Assembly: GCA_020726335.1 (NCBI GenBank)
Contig: DYSU01000011.1
Location: forward strand, 1-45,104
Source: Thiomargarita sp.
Lineage (GTDB): Bacteria; Pseudomonadota; Gammaproteobacteria; Beggiatoales; Beggiatoaceae
Length of the DNA: 45,104 nt
Reading direction: 5' to 3'
Positions 28,667 through 36,982 of the stretch are shown piece after piece. The notes under the pieces were generated by a model that worked only from the letters and a program-made list of their open reading frames with translations, searched no databases and was not told where the DNA came from. Made by a program: the position numbers and the translations under genes. Within the stretch, counting starts at the first letter, position 1; each line of letters starts with the position of its first letter.

Positions 28667-29413
28667 CTAGCTTCTTAATGTATCGACCACATCAATCATG
28701 AATTCCATTTCTTCTTGGCCGATGGCATCCCAGCAGTCAAAACCAAGATTGTGCAACGCATCTAACCCCGTTGTTTGTTTGGGCATCTCCAATAAAGCTT
28801 GTTGTAAATTGGGCATTTTCGCCAGCATGTCAGGGTGAATCATTAAGGTGTGATGGATGATAAAAATTTGGCTTCTGACCAATGGCCGCAGTTGTTTGCG
28901 CACTAAATTAGACAAATGGTCATAGGCTTCAGTCAAGAAAAACCCCACATCCGCTTGACCTTTGATTAGATTTTTGGCAATTAAAATATAGTTTTCGCAC
29001 AGAATGGGCCGAACATCGTTTTTATTTAAATCGGCAGGCTCTAACATGATCATCCCCATCATTTGTACGCTGGGGTCTTGGGTATAGGCGACGCGACAAC
29101 CCATGTCCAATTCTTCTACGTTTTGCGCAAGGTGTTTGTTGGCCACTGCAATGAGTGCTTCATCGGTTTTTTTATGCGGACAAACCAAGGGTACAAAGTT
29201 TTTTTCCCGCATCAACACGCCCGCATCGTAGGGGTTGGCGTAAATCAGGTCGATTTTATTGTCGTTGATCGCTTGGCGTTGGCCACTGAAATCGTCGTAT
29301 ACATCAAAATGTACCGCTTGGCCAAAGGTTTTTTGTAGCCATGTATTGAAAATAAACCATCCTGACAGTTGTTCAGGATTGTAATCTGGACTGACGCTTA
29401 ATTTATAAGACAT
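28667..29413 (-). CDS. PhnD-like phosphate/phosphonate-binding-fold protein without signal peptide
   Basis: A 248-residue protein matching the PhnD-type periplasmic-binding fold (PF12974): YKLSVSPDYNPEQLSGWF, the hinge phrase DLIYANPYDAGVLMREKNFVPLVC, RVAYTQDPSVQMMG and KGQADVGFFLTEAYDHLS. The start at 29413 leaves no signal peptide or lipobox, and no transporter genes are adjacent, so it is probably a cytoplasmic ligand-sensing protein. A longer frame to 29536 overlaps the PAS gene. It lies between the PAS and GTPase genes. Confidence 0.78.
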   Translation of the reverse strand: MSYKLSVSPDYNPEQLSGWFIFNTWLQKTFGQAVHFDVYDDFSGQRQAINDNKIDLIYANPYDAGVLMREKNFVPLVCPHKKTDEALIAVANKHLAQNVEELDMGCRVAYTQDPSVQMMGMIMLEPADLNKNDVRPILCENYILIAKNLIKGQADVGFFLTEAYDHLSNLVRKQLRPLVRSQIFIIHHTLMIHPDMLAKMPNLQQALLEMPKQTTGLDALHNLGFDCWDAIGQEEMEFMIDVVDTLRS

Positions 29414-29435
29414 GGTAAATACTCTTGTTATTGGC

Positions 29436-29918
29436 TTAAAATAAAGTGGGATAAAAGGTTTCACATTCATGTACTTTGGTACGCGAAGGTTTGCGGCGCA
29501 CTGAAGTATAACTGACAATTTGGCCGTCACGAACATTGGGAATCACCGTGGCATACACCCAATAATACGCACCGTCTTTGCGTAAGTTTTTCACATAGCC
29601 AAACCATTTTTTGCCTTGTTCAATCGTATCCCACAAATCTTTAAACGCTGCGGGCGGCATGTCGGGATGGCGCAAAATATAATGCGGTGCGTCCATTAAT
29701 TCCTCTGTGGAAAAACCTGACATATCAACGAATGATTGATTGACATGGGTGATGATGCCTGTAACATCGGTGGTGGAGACAATTAAACGTCCTTCAGGAT
29801 AAGGAATTTCTTCTTGCGTGTATAATACCCGACGCGCTCTATTGTCTGCATAGGTTAAAACCGTTTCTTGATAGTCTCCTCTCATATCTTCTGGACGCAT
29901 GTCTTTGAGTTCTTTCAT
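29436..29918 (-). CDS. Aer-type PAS domain protein
   Basis: A 160-residue single PAS domain. The segment VSTTDVTGIITHVNQSFVDMSGFS, then HPDMPPAAFKDLWDTI and GYVKNLRKDGAYYWVYATVIP, matches the Aer/FAD-binding PAS subgroup that senses redox or oxygen. There is no attached output domain or membrane helix, so it must act through other proteins, probably the two downstream products. AAGGAA precedes the ATG at 29918, which is preferred over the upstream codon at 29960. Confidence 0.85.
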   Translation of the reverse strand: MKELKDMRPEDMRGDYQETVLTYADNRARRVLYTQEEIPYPEGRLIVSTTDVTGIITHVNQSFVDMSGFSTEELMDAPHYILRHPDMPPAAFKDLWDTIEQGKKWFGYVKNLRKDGAYYWVYATVIPNVRDGQIVSYTSVRRKPSRTKVHECETFYPTLF

Positions 29919-30286
29919 AAAATATTCCTTTTTTGTTATGCCTTGCAGATAGCAAAGCAAATTGCAAAGATGAGGCTTAAAGTTTCAAATTAGCCCATGT
30001 GATGTTCAGCATCGGTTATTTTTCTTGTAAATCAGGATGATATGACAAATACATCAGGCCAAAATGAATCTTGCCTTTTCAATTAAAAACGGTACGGTAA
30101 CAATTTAATATCGTCATTAAGCAAGCTTTACGCCCTCTGTTCAACACAATTTAAATTTCTTTTAACCACCATCAACCAGCCTTGGTTTTTGGCGCGTCTG
30201 TTATGGAGAATGGATTAAAATTTAAAATGGAATGGATATTGCCCTTTCGTACACTATTCAATTCCCAAGACAAAGGAGATTAAACC
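29919..30286. other. Divergent intergenic region (368 bp) between the PAS and roadblock genes
   Basis: No gene or strong terminator seen. It must hold the promoters for both arms of the signalling cluster. I found no convincing -35/-10 pair. The roadblock gene has AAAGGAG at 30272-30278. Two A/T-rich stretches around 30095-30160 and 30210-30235 are possible promoter sites. Confidence 0.5.
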
Positions 30287-30655
30287 ATGGAATTAGATAG
30301 AATGTTATTGGGTGTGCTAGAAAGCTTAAAAAGCACATCCGTTGATATTGAAGCGGCGGCGGTGTTGTCTGTTGACGGCTTGACAATGGCCTCTATTTTA
30401 CCTTCTGATTTAAACGAAGACCATGTAGGCGCGATGGGTGCCGCCATGCTGTCTTTGGGCGAGCGCACGGCCCAAGAACTTCAACGCGGCAGTTTGGAAC
30501 AAGTGTTAATAAAAGGCCAAAAAGGTTATGTCATCATGACCAGTGCAGGTGAAGAAACTGTTTTAGCTGTCTTGGCCAAATCTTCTGCTAAACTCGGTTT
30601 AATCTTTTTTGACATCAAACGTGCCGCCAAGGAATTGGTTAAAATTTTAGATTAA
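30287..30655 (+). CDS. Roadblock/LC7 domain protein (MglB/CvnB-like)
   Basis: A 122-residue protein consisting of one roadblock/LC7 domain: an opening helix (ELDRMLLGVLESL), then VDIEAAAVLSVDGLTMAS, GAMGAAMLSLGERTAQEL, VLIKGQKGYVIMTSA and TVLAVLAKSSAKLGLIFFDI. Roadblock proteins form dimers that bind small GTPases and act as activating or scaffold factors (MglB for MglA, CvnB for CvnD). A matching GTPase lies 1.7 kb away on the other arm of the cluster. AAAGGAG precedes the start. Confidence 0.92.
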   Translation: MELDRMLLGVLESLKSTSVDIEAAAVLSVDGLTMASILPSDLNEDHVGAMGAAMLSLGERTAQELQRGSLEQVLIKGQKGYVIMTSAGEETVLAVLAKSSAKLGLIFFDIKRAAKELVKILD

Positions 30656-30729
30656 TTTATCAAAAAAATGTCCCAATCTGACAAACATTGTTTTGCTCAG
30701 ATTACAACTTCAACTGTGATGTGCTAACC

Positions 30730-31665
30730 ATGAAACCTAAAATAATCATACCTTTAACCCTAATCTTATTGGGCGGATTTTGCGTGATTGCGGCTTCTTG
30801 GTTAAGTCGGCACATCACCGAAGACCTTAGCCGTCAAGTAAAACAACTGTTTTATGACATGGAATTGCCGCAAGAAGCGGTTGCAGTGCAAGGCACCCAA
30901 CTGCTGATTGACCAAGAAACCCTTAACCGCACCAAAGAAAAGGCTAAAAGCAACAATAACGCTGAACCCATTACACCACCGACTATAGACCGCACCACTG
31001 AAACCGAACCAGCCGCGCTACCTGACGCAGAAAAAGCGATAACACAAGCCACTGCCACAACAGCAGAACCTGAATTAAATGAAACCACAACTGAAGAACA
31101 GCAGACCACCGAGGCGGTACCAAAAGAAATCACAACCGCCCATGAACGGGCTGTTCCTGAAACCAACGAACTTGACACGGCAACGACAGAAACAGCCTCA
31201 GAGAACAACAGCCAGAGCGAAAAAATAAAACCTGAAACCATACCGCCTGTTATCAACGAAACAGTTCAAACCACCGCCGACCAAAGCCAAGACAGCTTAT
31301 TACAAGCAGAAATCAACCGCTTGTTTAGCCATGAAAAAATTGAATTTGAATTTGAAAGCACCCATTTAACCGAAGCCAGTGAAATATTGCTCAATGAATT
31401 GGTCAAACTCCTCAATCAATATCCCGCCGCCTTGATCGAAATCGCAGGCCATTCCGATGCCCGAGGTAATCCCCAATTTAACCAAAAACTAAGCCAACAC
31501 CGTGCCGAAATTATTTTAGAATATATATATAAACAAGGCATTGAACGCCATCGATTGACCGCCATGGGCTATGGTGACAGCAAACCTTTGATTGCTGATG
31601 CAAAAACCCCAGAACAACACCAAACCAATCGGCGTATCAGTTTCACCCACCGCAAGGAAAATTAA
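30730..31665 (+). CDS. OmpA-family protein with inner-membrane anchor
   Basis: A 311-residue protein. Residues 5-24 form a membrane anchor (IIIPLTLILLGGFCVIAASW); about residues 75-195 are a low-complexity Thr/Glu/Pro/Ala linker; the last 110 residues are an OmpA-type peptidoglycan-binding domain (IEIAGHSDARGN, LSQHRAEIILEYIYKQGI, AMGYGDSKP, TNRRISF). The topology is that of MotB-like or PG-tethering proteins, without the MotB plug. The start at 30730 lacks a strong ribosome-binding site; a codon at 30688 would add 14 polar residues. One base separates its stop from the next gene's start. Confidence 0.85.
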   Translation: MKPKIIIPLTLILLGGFCVIAASWLSRHITEDLSRQVKQLFYDMELPQEAVAVQGTQLLIDQETLNRTKEKAKSNNNAEPITPPTIDRTTETEPAALPDAEKAITQATATTAEPELNETTTEEQQTTEAVPKEITTAHERAVPETNELDTATTETASENNSQSEKIKPETIPPVINETVQTTADQSQDSLLQAEINRLFSHEKIEFEFESTHLTEASEILLNELVKLLNQYPAALIEIAGHSDARGNPQFNQKLSQHRAEIILEYIYKQGIERHRLTAMGYGDSKPLIADAKTPEQHQTNRRISFTHRKEN

Positions 31666-31666
31666 A

Positions 31667-32002
31667 GTGGACACACTATTTCAACAACTTTTAGGTTGGT
31701 TTTTAGCCAGTGCAGGCTTGGGATTTGCTGCGGGCGGATTGGTTATGCACTTGTTTTCCCAACAAAAATTACACCATCTGCAAAATGAACAACAACAGCA
31801 TAAAATTCAATCAAAGCGACAACAACAAGCCTTAGATGATAAAGAATATATGATTCAAGAACTTAAAATGGAATTGGACCGCTGTGAACAACAAACCACA
31901 GCAAAACAAAATCAAGAAAGCGATTGCAGTGGTTATCAAATCAAAATTGCCCAACTGGAAAAAGCGTTATTGGATGTACTGAAAAATCGCCAAGCAGAAT
32001 AA
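31667..32002 (+). CDS. Small membrane-anchored coiled-coil protein
   Basis: A 111-residue protein starting with GTG at 31667, preceded by AAGGA, directly after the OmpA-like gene stop. A membrane helix (about 9-30, LGWFLASAGLGFAAGGLVM) leads to a Gln/Lys/Glu-rich coiled coil to the end. An in-frame ATG at 31592 lies inside the previous gene. Function unknown; tight spacing suggests it works with the OmpA-like protein. Confidence 0.72.
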   Translation: MDTLFQQLLGWFLASAGLGFAAGGLVMHLFSQQKLHHLQNEQQQHKIQSKRQQQALDDKEYMIQELKMELDRCEQQTTAKQNQESDCSGYQIKIAQLEKALLDVLKNRQAE

Positions 32003-32036
32003 ACAACTGCAGTTAAACGCTTGTTTAAACGCAAAA

Positions 32037-32066
32037 AAACCAGCAAGCCCAAAGGTTTGCTGGTTT
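32037..32066. terminator. Bidirectional intrinsic terminator
   Basis: AAACCAGCAA (32037-32046) pairs perfectly with TTGCTGGTTT (32057-32066) around a ten-base loop. A T-rich tail follows on the plus strand and a run of seven T follows on the minus strand, so it can end both the signalling operon and aprA, which converge here. Confidence 0.85.
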
Positions 32067-32090
32067 TCTGTTTCACTCAATCGTCAGTGA

Positions 32091-34082
32091 TTAATGTGCG
32101 CCAGATTTGAATAATTTGGATTTGTCAACCAAATCAACGTGTTTGCGTTTGAAGCAAGTCCATTTTTTGGTTTCTTTGTCATAAATGGAGTTGACAAAGC
32201 AATGCCAGTTTTCTTCATCCACGAAGTTTTTGTCTGCGCGGTAGTAGAAACCGGGGTAACGGCTTTCTTCGCGGAACTGGATGTGTTTCATGTGGGCTTC
32301 GGCAGTCAAGATGCGGTGGTAATTTTCCCATGCACGCAATAATTCGTGTAGGTCTTTGGCACGCATTTTTGCTGCGTCTTCTTTCAACATTTCCAATTTT
32401 TCTTCGGCAACTTTCAACATTTCAGCGTTGGTAATGTAGTAAGTCGCAACACCTGCAACGTATTCGTCCATGATTTTTTGTAAACGGAACTGCAACATTT
32501 TTGGTGTGATGTAGTTGGGGTTTACGTCAATCGCGGTGGAATAGTTTTTAAATTCCATGAAAGTGCGAACAGGTTTGTAGATTTCTTCAACCAATTGATC
32601 CACTGGGGTGTCTAATTCTGGTTTCCAATCAGCGTTGTCTAAGCAGAATTTAACCATGGATTTAGCCGCCATACGACCTTCAGCGTGCGAACCTGATGAG
32701 AATTTATGACCCGATGCGCCCACGCCGTCACCTGCGGTGAACAGGCCTTTAACAGTGGTCATACTACGGTAGCCCCAGTTCCATCCAGATGGCAAGTGTG
32801 CAGGTACGCCCGCTTCCGCTTCTTCAGTTGGCGCGCCAACGTCGGTAGGACCTGAAACCCAAATACCACAACAACCTGAGTGTGAGCCTAACAAGTAAGG
32901 TTCGGTTGGCATTAATTCAGAGTTCTTTTTCTCTGGCTCAATGTTTTCACCGACCCAAATACCGCATTGGCCAACGCACATGTCAAGGAAATCTTCCCAA
33001 GCTTCTGCTTCCAAATGTTTGACTTCGCGTGGGGTCAATACTTTTTTCAAGTTAGCCAAAGCGGTGACGGTGTCCATGTAGATTGGGCCACGGCCTTCTT
33101 TCATTTCTTTCAACATCAAGTGGTTACGCAAGCAAGAGGCAGGAACGGCGGCTTTACCATAAGGAGGGTAGTCGTCCAACATCGCTTTGTTGCGATCCAT
33201 GTAAACTTCACCAAAAGCGTTGGTGGCTTTGGCTTTGAATAACAAGAACCACGCGCCCACAGGGCCGTAACCGTCTTTGAAACGGGTGGGTACGAAGCGG
33301 TTTTCCATCAGCGTTAATTCAGCACCTGCTTCAGCGGCCATGGAATAGGTTGAACCTGCGTTCCATACGGGATACCAAGCGCGGCCTGTGCCTTCACCCA
33401 CGGAACGTGGACGGAAGATGTTGACACAACCACCAGCGGCCAACAAGCAAGCTTTGAATTTGTAAACGTGTACGGTATTTTCACGCACGGAGAAACCAAC
33501 AGCACCTGCAACACGGCCTTTGTCGTTTTTGTCATTGACTAATTTAACGATGAAGATACGTTCTTGGATGCGGTCAGAAGTCATGGCTTTTTTGGTGGCT
33601 TCTGCAACAATCCATTTATAGGATTCACCGTTGATCATGATTTGCCATTTGCCAGAGCGCACAGGTTTGCCGCCGTCTTTCAATGGTGTCATGCCTTTAG
33701 AGCCGTCAAAACGTTCGCCGTTTTCGTCGGTTTTCCAAATGGGCAAGCCCCATTCTTCAAATAAGTGTACGGATTCATCCACATGGCGGCCTAAGTCGTA
33801 GGCCAAATCGTCACGGGTAATCCCCATTAAGTCGTTGGACACCATACGCGCATAATCGGCGGGGTCTTGTTCCGTGCCGATGTAGGTATTGATCGCGGAT
33901 AAACCTTGTGCCACAGCACCCGAGCGATCTAAAGCGGCTTTATCAACCAATTTAACTTTTAAGTCTGTGCCTTCAATCCAGCGCATGATTTCAAAACCAG
34001 CACCGCAACAGGCCATACCACCACCGATTAACAGGATGTCAACTTCTTCTTCGATAACGTCTGGATTTCCAAATTCAGCCAT
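32091..34082 (-). CDS. aprA: Adenylylsulfate reductase alpha subunit
   Basis: A 663-residue flavoprotein subunit. In sulfur oxidisers AprBA runs in the oxidative direction, joining sulfite and AMP to APS and passing electrons onward. The FAD motif is ILLIGGGMACCGAGFEI near the N-terminus, followed by VDKAALDRSGAVAQGLSAINTYIG, LLAAGGCVNIFRPRSVGEGTGRAW, ENRFVPTRFKDGYGPVGAWFLLFKA and GDGVGASGHKFSSGSHAEGR. Length matches the family. It is 49 bases downstream of aprB. The codon use looks strongly biased, as expected for a highly expressed gene. Confidence 0.98.
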   Translation of the reverse strand: MAEFGNPDVIEEEVDILLIGGGMACCGAGFEIMRWIEGTDLKVKLVDKAALDRSGAVAQGLSAINTYIGTEQDPADYARMVSNDLMGITRDDLAYDLGRHVDESVHLFEEWGLPIWKTDENGERFDGSKGMTPLKDGGKPVRSGKWQIMINGESYKWIVAEATKKAMTSDRIQERIFIVKLVNDKNDKGRVAGAVGFSVRENTVHVYKFKACLLAAGGCVNIFRPRSVGEGTGRAWYPVWNAGSTYSMAAEAGAELTLMENRFVPTRFKDGYGPVGAWFLLFKAKATNAFGEVYMDRNKAMLDDYPPYGKAAVPASCLRNHLMLKEMKEGRGPIYMDTVTALANLKKVLTPREVKHLEAEAWEDFLDMCVGQCGIWVGENIEPEKKNSELMPTEPYLLGSHSGCCGIWVSGPTDVGAPTEEAEAGVPAHLPSGWNWGYRSMTTVKGLFTAGDGVGASGHKFSSGSHAEGRMAAKSMVKFCLDNADWKPELDTPVDQLVEEIYKPVRTFMEFKNYSTAIDVNPNYITPKMLQFRLQKIMDEYVAGVATYYITNAEMLKVAEEKLEMLKEDAAKMRAKDLHELLRAWENYHRILTAEAHMKHIQFREESRYPGFYYRADKNFVDEENWHCFVNSIYDKETKKWTCFKRKHVDLVDKSKLFKSGAH

Positions 34083-34131
34083 TCTCTTTATTCCTTAAAT
34101 GTTTGTTAATATTAAACCAAAGCGCAACTGA

Positions 34132-34599
34132 TTATAAGTTGATGAGTTCGCTGCGGTTGCCTACACGATAACCATTTTCTTGGCAGAAGAAACCGGGTTC
34201 TTCAATTTTACTCATGTCAGCGGCGGGTTTGCCAGCATAAGGATCGATAGAACCTTCTGGTGTGGTACGAATAGGGAATTTGAAACGTTTCATGGTGCCG
34301 TTACGGAATTTAATCGTCCACATGATGGAGTCAGTACCGCGCAAAGGCTGAACAGAGCCGCCCAAAGGCACAACGTCAGCATAGTGACGGGCTTCTATCG
34401 CGTTTTGTGGACAAATTTTAACGCAAGAATAACATTCCCAGCATTGTTCGGGTTCTTGGTTGTAGGATTTCATTGCATGACCGGTATCAGAACCGTCTTT
34501 GTCCAATTTCATTAAGTCATGCGGGCAGATATACATGCAAGCTGTTTTATCTTGACCTTTACAGCCATCACATTTATCAGTACGTACGAATGTAGGCAT
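34132..34599 (-). CDS. aprB: Adenylylsulfate reductase beta subunit
   Basis: A 155-residue iron-sulfur subunit with two 4Fe-4S sets: Cys10, 13, 21, 25 (CDGCKGQDKTACMYICP) and Cys53, 56, 59, 63 (CWECYSCVKICP), followed by the C-terminal tail that wraps AprA. It passes electrons from the AprA flavin. It is first in aprBA; GAGGAG lies about 11-15 bases before the ATG and may be masked by a leader hairpin. No sat, aprM, qmo or dsr gene is in the window. Confidence 0.98.
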   Translation of the reverse strand: MPTFVRTDKCDGCKGQDKTACMYICPHDLMKLDKDGSDTGHAMKSYNQEPEQCWECYSCVKICPQNAIEARHYADVVPLGGSVQPLRGTDSIMWTIKFRNGTMKRFKFPIRTTPEGSIDPYAGKPAADMSKIEEPGFFCQENGYRVGNRSELINL

Positions 34600-35039
34600 T
34601 GTTCAGAGTCTCCTCGTGGGTTACTGTGGCGGGAACAAAAAGTTCCAAAGACGATAGTTCTATCTGCCAGCGTCCATCAGGAGGATGACAGATAAAAGAC
34701 CCGCATACATTAATCCCTCTCGCATATTAAGCCAAGCTAATATATTCTGGCTAAATATAAAATAATTCTATTAAAAATAAATAAGATGAATGAAGCCGCA
34801 GTGGCCAGCAAAAAAAACAAAGGGCGTTAATCTACTAACCCTCTCATTTTTAATAAAAAATACCCCATTTTACCCACTAAAAAGCTACAATTCTTGCTAA
34901 TTTTTTAGGTCTAAAAAGTGCGCTGACATTGACAAAAAATTGTTAAGTGAATAAAAAATAAAGAAGAAATGCCCTAGATGATATTAACCAAAAACCCTAA
35001 TTTAAGCACAGGTTGGGTGTCTGATGCCAAGGCGATAGA
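34600..35039. other. 440-bp gap upstream of aprBA with a structured leader
   Basis: No coding frame seen. In the half near aprB the minus-strand transcript can form GGAAC-TTTTT-GTTCC (34632-34646), an outer TATCTG/CAGATA stem (34661-34666 with 34689-34694) and inside it CATC-CTCCT-GATG (34675-34687). The CTCCT loop is complementary to the AGGAG of the aprB ribosome-binding site. The far half is strongly A/T-rich with runs of A; several TATATT/TAATAT-like boxes occur near 34715-34750 but no clear -35. Confidence 0.5.
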
Positions 35040-36143
35040 CTACAAACAACGCGCCAATTTGTTGATAAAAAAGACATTTTCATCAGGCAAACCCATGCTG
35101 ATGCGCAAATGTTGCGGCAGTCCATAATTGGCGACAGGACGGACAATCACACCGTGTTGCAACAGTTTTTGATAAAGTGTTTGGGCATCTTGTTGAAAAT
35201 CAACGCAAATAAAATTACCCACGGATGGAATAACAGAAAACCCCATGCTTTCAATGGCTTGACTTAAATAAGCCCTGCCTTGCTGGTTGAGTTCGATTGC
35301 TTTTTGCAAATGCGCACCGTCGTCTAAGGCGTTTTCTGCCGCCAATAAAGCCAAACTGTTGACATTAAACGGCTGGCGCACGCGATTGAGCAAATCGGCG
35401 ATGTCGGGATGAGACAGCGCGTAACCGACGCGCAAGCCTGCCAAACCATAGGCTTTGGAAAACGTGCGGGTGATGATGAGGTTGGGAAAATCGGCCAACC
35501 ATGGCAAGCTGTTGGGATAATCAGGTTCGCTGACATATTCAACATAAGCTTCATCCAATACCACCAAAATCGTGGCAGGCACTTGATGCAAAAAATTGTG
35601 CAATGCGTGTTGAGTCAACCATGTGCCTGTCGGATTGTTGGGGTTGGCAATGAAAATCACTTGGGTGTCGGTTTCAATTGCCGCCAGCATTGCGCTCAAA
35701 TCGTGTCCCCAGTCTTTGGCCGGCACGACAATCGCACGCGCCCCAATGGCTTGTGTGATGATGGGATAAACGGCAAACGCATATTGGCTGAACAAAGTGC
35801 TGTGTTGTTCATTGGCAAACGCACGCGCAATCAGCTCCAACACGTCGTTGGAGCCATTGCCCAAGGTGATTTGTTGTGGGCTGAGCTTTAATTTAGCCGC
35901 CAATTGGGCTTTGAGGCGAAAACCATTGCTGTCGGGATAACGGGCAAGGTTTTCAGCCGTGCAAGCATTTTTCAGCGCATTCAATGCCTTGGGGCTGGTT
36001 CCCAATGGATTTTCGTTGGAAGCCAATTTGACCACCTGTTTTAGACCGTATTCACGTTGCACTTCTTCAATCGGTTTACCCGCTTGATAGGGTTTGAGCT
36101 GTTGCACGCCTGCATTGGCGATCCTAAAAAAATCAATAGCCAT
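35040..36143 (-). CDS. hisC: Histidinol-phosphate aminotransferase
   Basis: A 367-residue class II aminotransferase using pyridoxal phosphate, acting in histidine synthesis. Motifs are KLASNENPLGTSPKAL, LGNGSNDVLELIARAF, FIANPNNPTGTW, VLDEAYVEYV and the cofactor lysine in RTFSKAYGLAGLRVGYA, with a final RISMGLPDEN. Its start overlaps the fau stop by 11 bases. No other his gene is nearby, so it is a detached copy that could also serve aromatic amino acids. Confidence 0.95.
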   Translation of the reverse strand: MAIDFFRIANAGVQQLKPYQAGKPIEEVQREYGLKQVVKLASNENPLGTSPKALNALKNACTAENLARYPDSNGFRLKAQLAAKLKLSPQQITLGNGSNDVLELIARAFANEQHSTLFSQYAFAVYPIITQAIGARAIVVPAKDWGHDLSAMLAAIETDTQVIFIANPNNPTGTWLTQHALHNFLHQVPATILVVLDEAYVEYVSEPDYPNSLPWLADFPNLIITRTFSKAYGLAGLRVGYALSHPDIADLLNRVRQPFNVNSLALLAAENALDDGAHLQKAIELNQQGRAYLSQAIESMGFSVIPSVGNFICVDFQQDAQTLYQKLLQHGVIVRPVANYGLPQHLRISMGLPDENVFFINKLARCL

Positions 36144-36735
36144 GGCTGTTCCTTGTGATGATGCGTTGTTCGGTCAAAATGGCATTTAACCCCACATCCC
36201 AACGTTGTGCGGTTAAATGCGACACTTGTTGAAAACTGTGCGCCACGCCGATGAGTTTGGGGGCTTGGCGGTTAAAGCGGTGTTTATAAGCGGCCAAGGT
36301 GTAATCATAAAAGCCGCCGCCCATGCCCAAACGGTTGCCATAAGCATCAAACGCAACCAAGGGCATGAGAATAATATCCAATTGTTTCAGACTGATAGGG
36401 CGTTTGTTGCGGGGTTCTAAAATACCCAAGCGATTGGCGACCAGTGGCGTTTGTGGCGTATAAGCGACAAACAGCAATTGGCGTGGTTTGATTGAATGTA
36501 AACAAGGTAAATAACAATGGCGTTGTTTGCGCCACAAATAGCGAATCAGCCGCGATAAATCGGCTTCTCCCGCTTGTGCCAAATAAATTCCAATGTGTTT
36601 TGCTTGTTGTAAGTTGCGATGCAGACAAAAATGATTGCGTATTGCTTTGGCGTGCTGCGCTTGCTGTTGTGGTGTTAAATTACGCCGTTGTTGGCGCAGG
36701 CTTTGACGCAATTGCTGGCGAGATGATGGATACAT
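36133..36735 (-). CDS. fau: 5-formyltetrahydrofolate cyclo-ligase
   Basis: A 200-residue protein of the YgfA family, which converts 5-formyl-THF to 5,10-methenyl-THF with ATP. The opening SRQQLRQSLRQQRRNL, the DIILMPLVAFDAYGNRLGMGGGFYD segment carrying the phosphate-binding glycines, and LIGVAHSFQQ are diagnostic. It lies directly after the 6S RNA gene, the conserved gammaproteobacterial arrangement (zapA - ssrS - fau). Confidence 0.93.
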   Translation of the reverse strand: MYPSSRQQLRQSLRQQRRNLTPQQQAQHAKAIRNHFCLHRNLQQAKHIGIYLAQAGEADLSRLIRYLWRKQRHCYLPCLHSIKPRQLLFVAYTPQTPLVANRLGILEPRNKRPISLKQLDIILMPLVAFDAYGNRLGMGGGFYDYTLAAYKHRFNRQAPKLIGVAHSFQQVSHLTAQRWDVGLNAILTEQRIITRNSHGY

Positions 36736-36777
36736 GCAAGACGGGAATAAAGATTGCCTGTGCCGTTGTTGATATAA

Positions 36778-36960
36778 AAGCGTCTCTCACACTGTTTGCT
36801 TCTTTGTGTCGAACCCTGTGGTTCAGGTGGGCTCTGCAAAAAGCACGACAGGCTTTCCACTCACGGTGGACTTGCACAAAGTGCCTTTATTCAGCTCCCT
36901 ACAAAGATGGAATAGGTTCAAACAATTAAATAGGGCAAACAGTGTATTTAACGAGAGACA
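36778..36960 (-). ncRNA. ssrS: 6S RNA
   Basis: The gap between zapA and fau encodes a transcript of about 183 nt whose ends pair: 5' GTCTCTC and ACACTGTTTG (plus strand 36935-36959) with 3' CAAACAGTGT and GAGAGAC (36782-36798). Near the 3' side it contains CACCTGAACCACAGGGTTC, matching the conserved E. coli 6S segment of the same place and shape. 6S RNA mimics an open promoter and holds sigma-70 RNA polymerase in stationary phase. Position, length and closing stem agree; the exact ends are estimated. Confidence 0.88.
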
Positions 36961-36982
36961 CTACAAGACCAGACTAACAAAT

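Noticed and set aside
30190-30206. Possible sigma-54 promoter (TGGCGC-N5-TTATG) before the roadblock gene
   Set aside because: The essential GC of the -12 element is absent; only the -24 half matches.
36492-36929. Plus-strand frame of 145 codons
   Set aside because: Runs antisense through fau and the 6S RNA gene and has no protein-family features.
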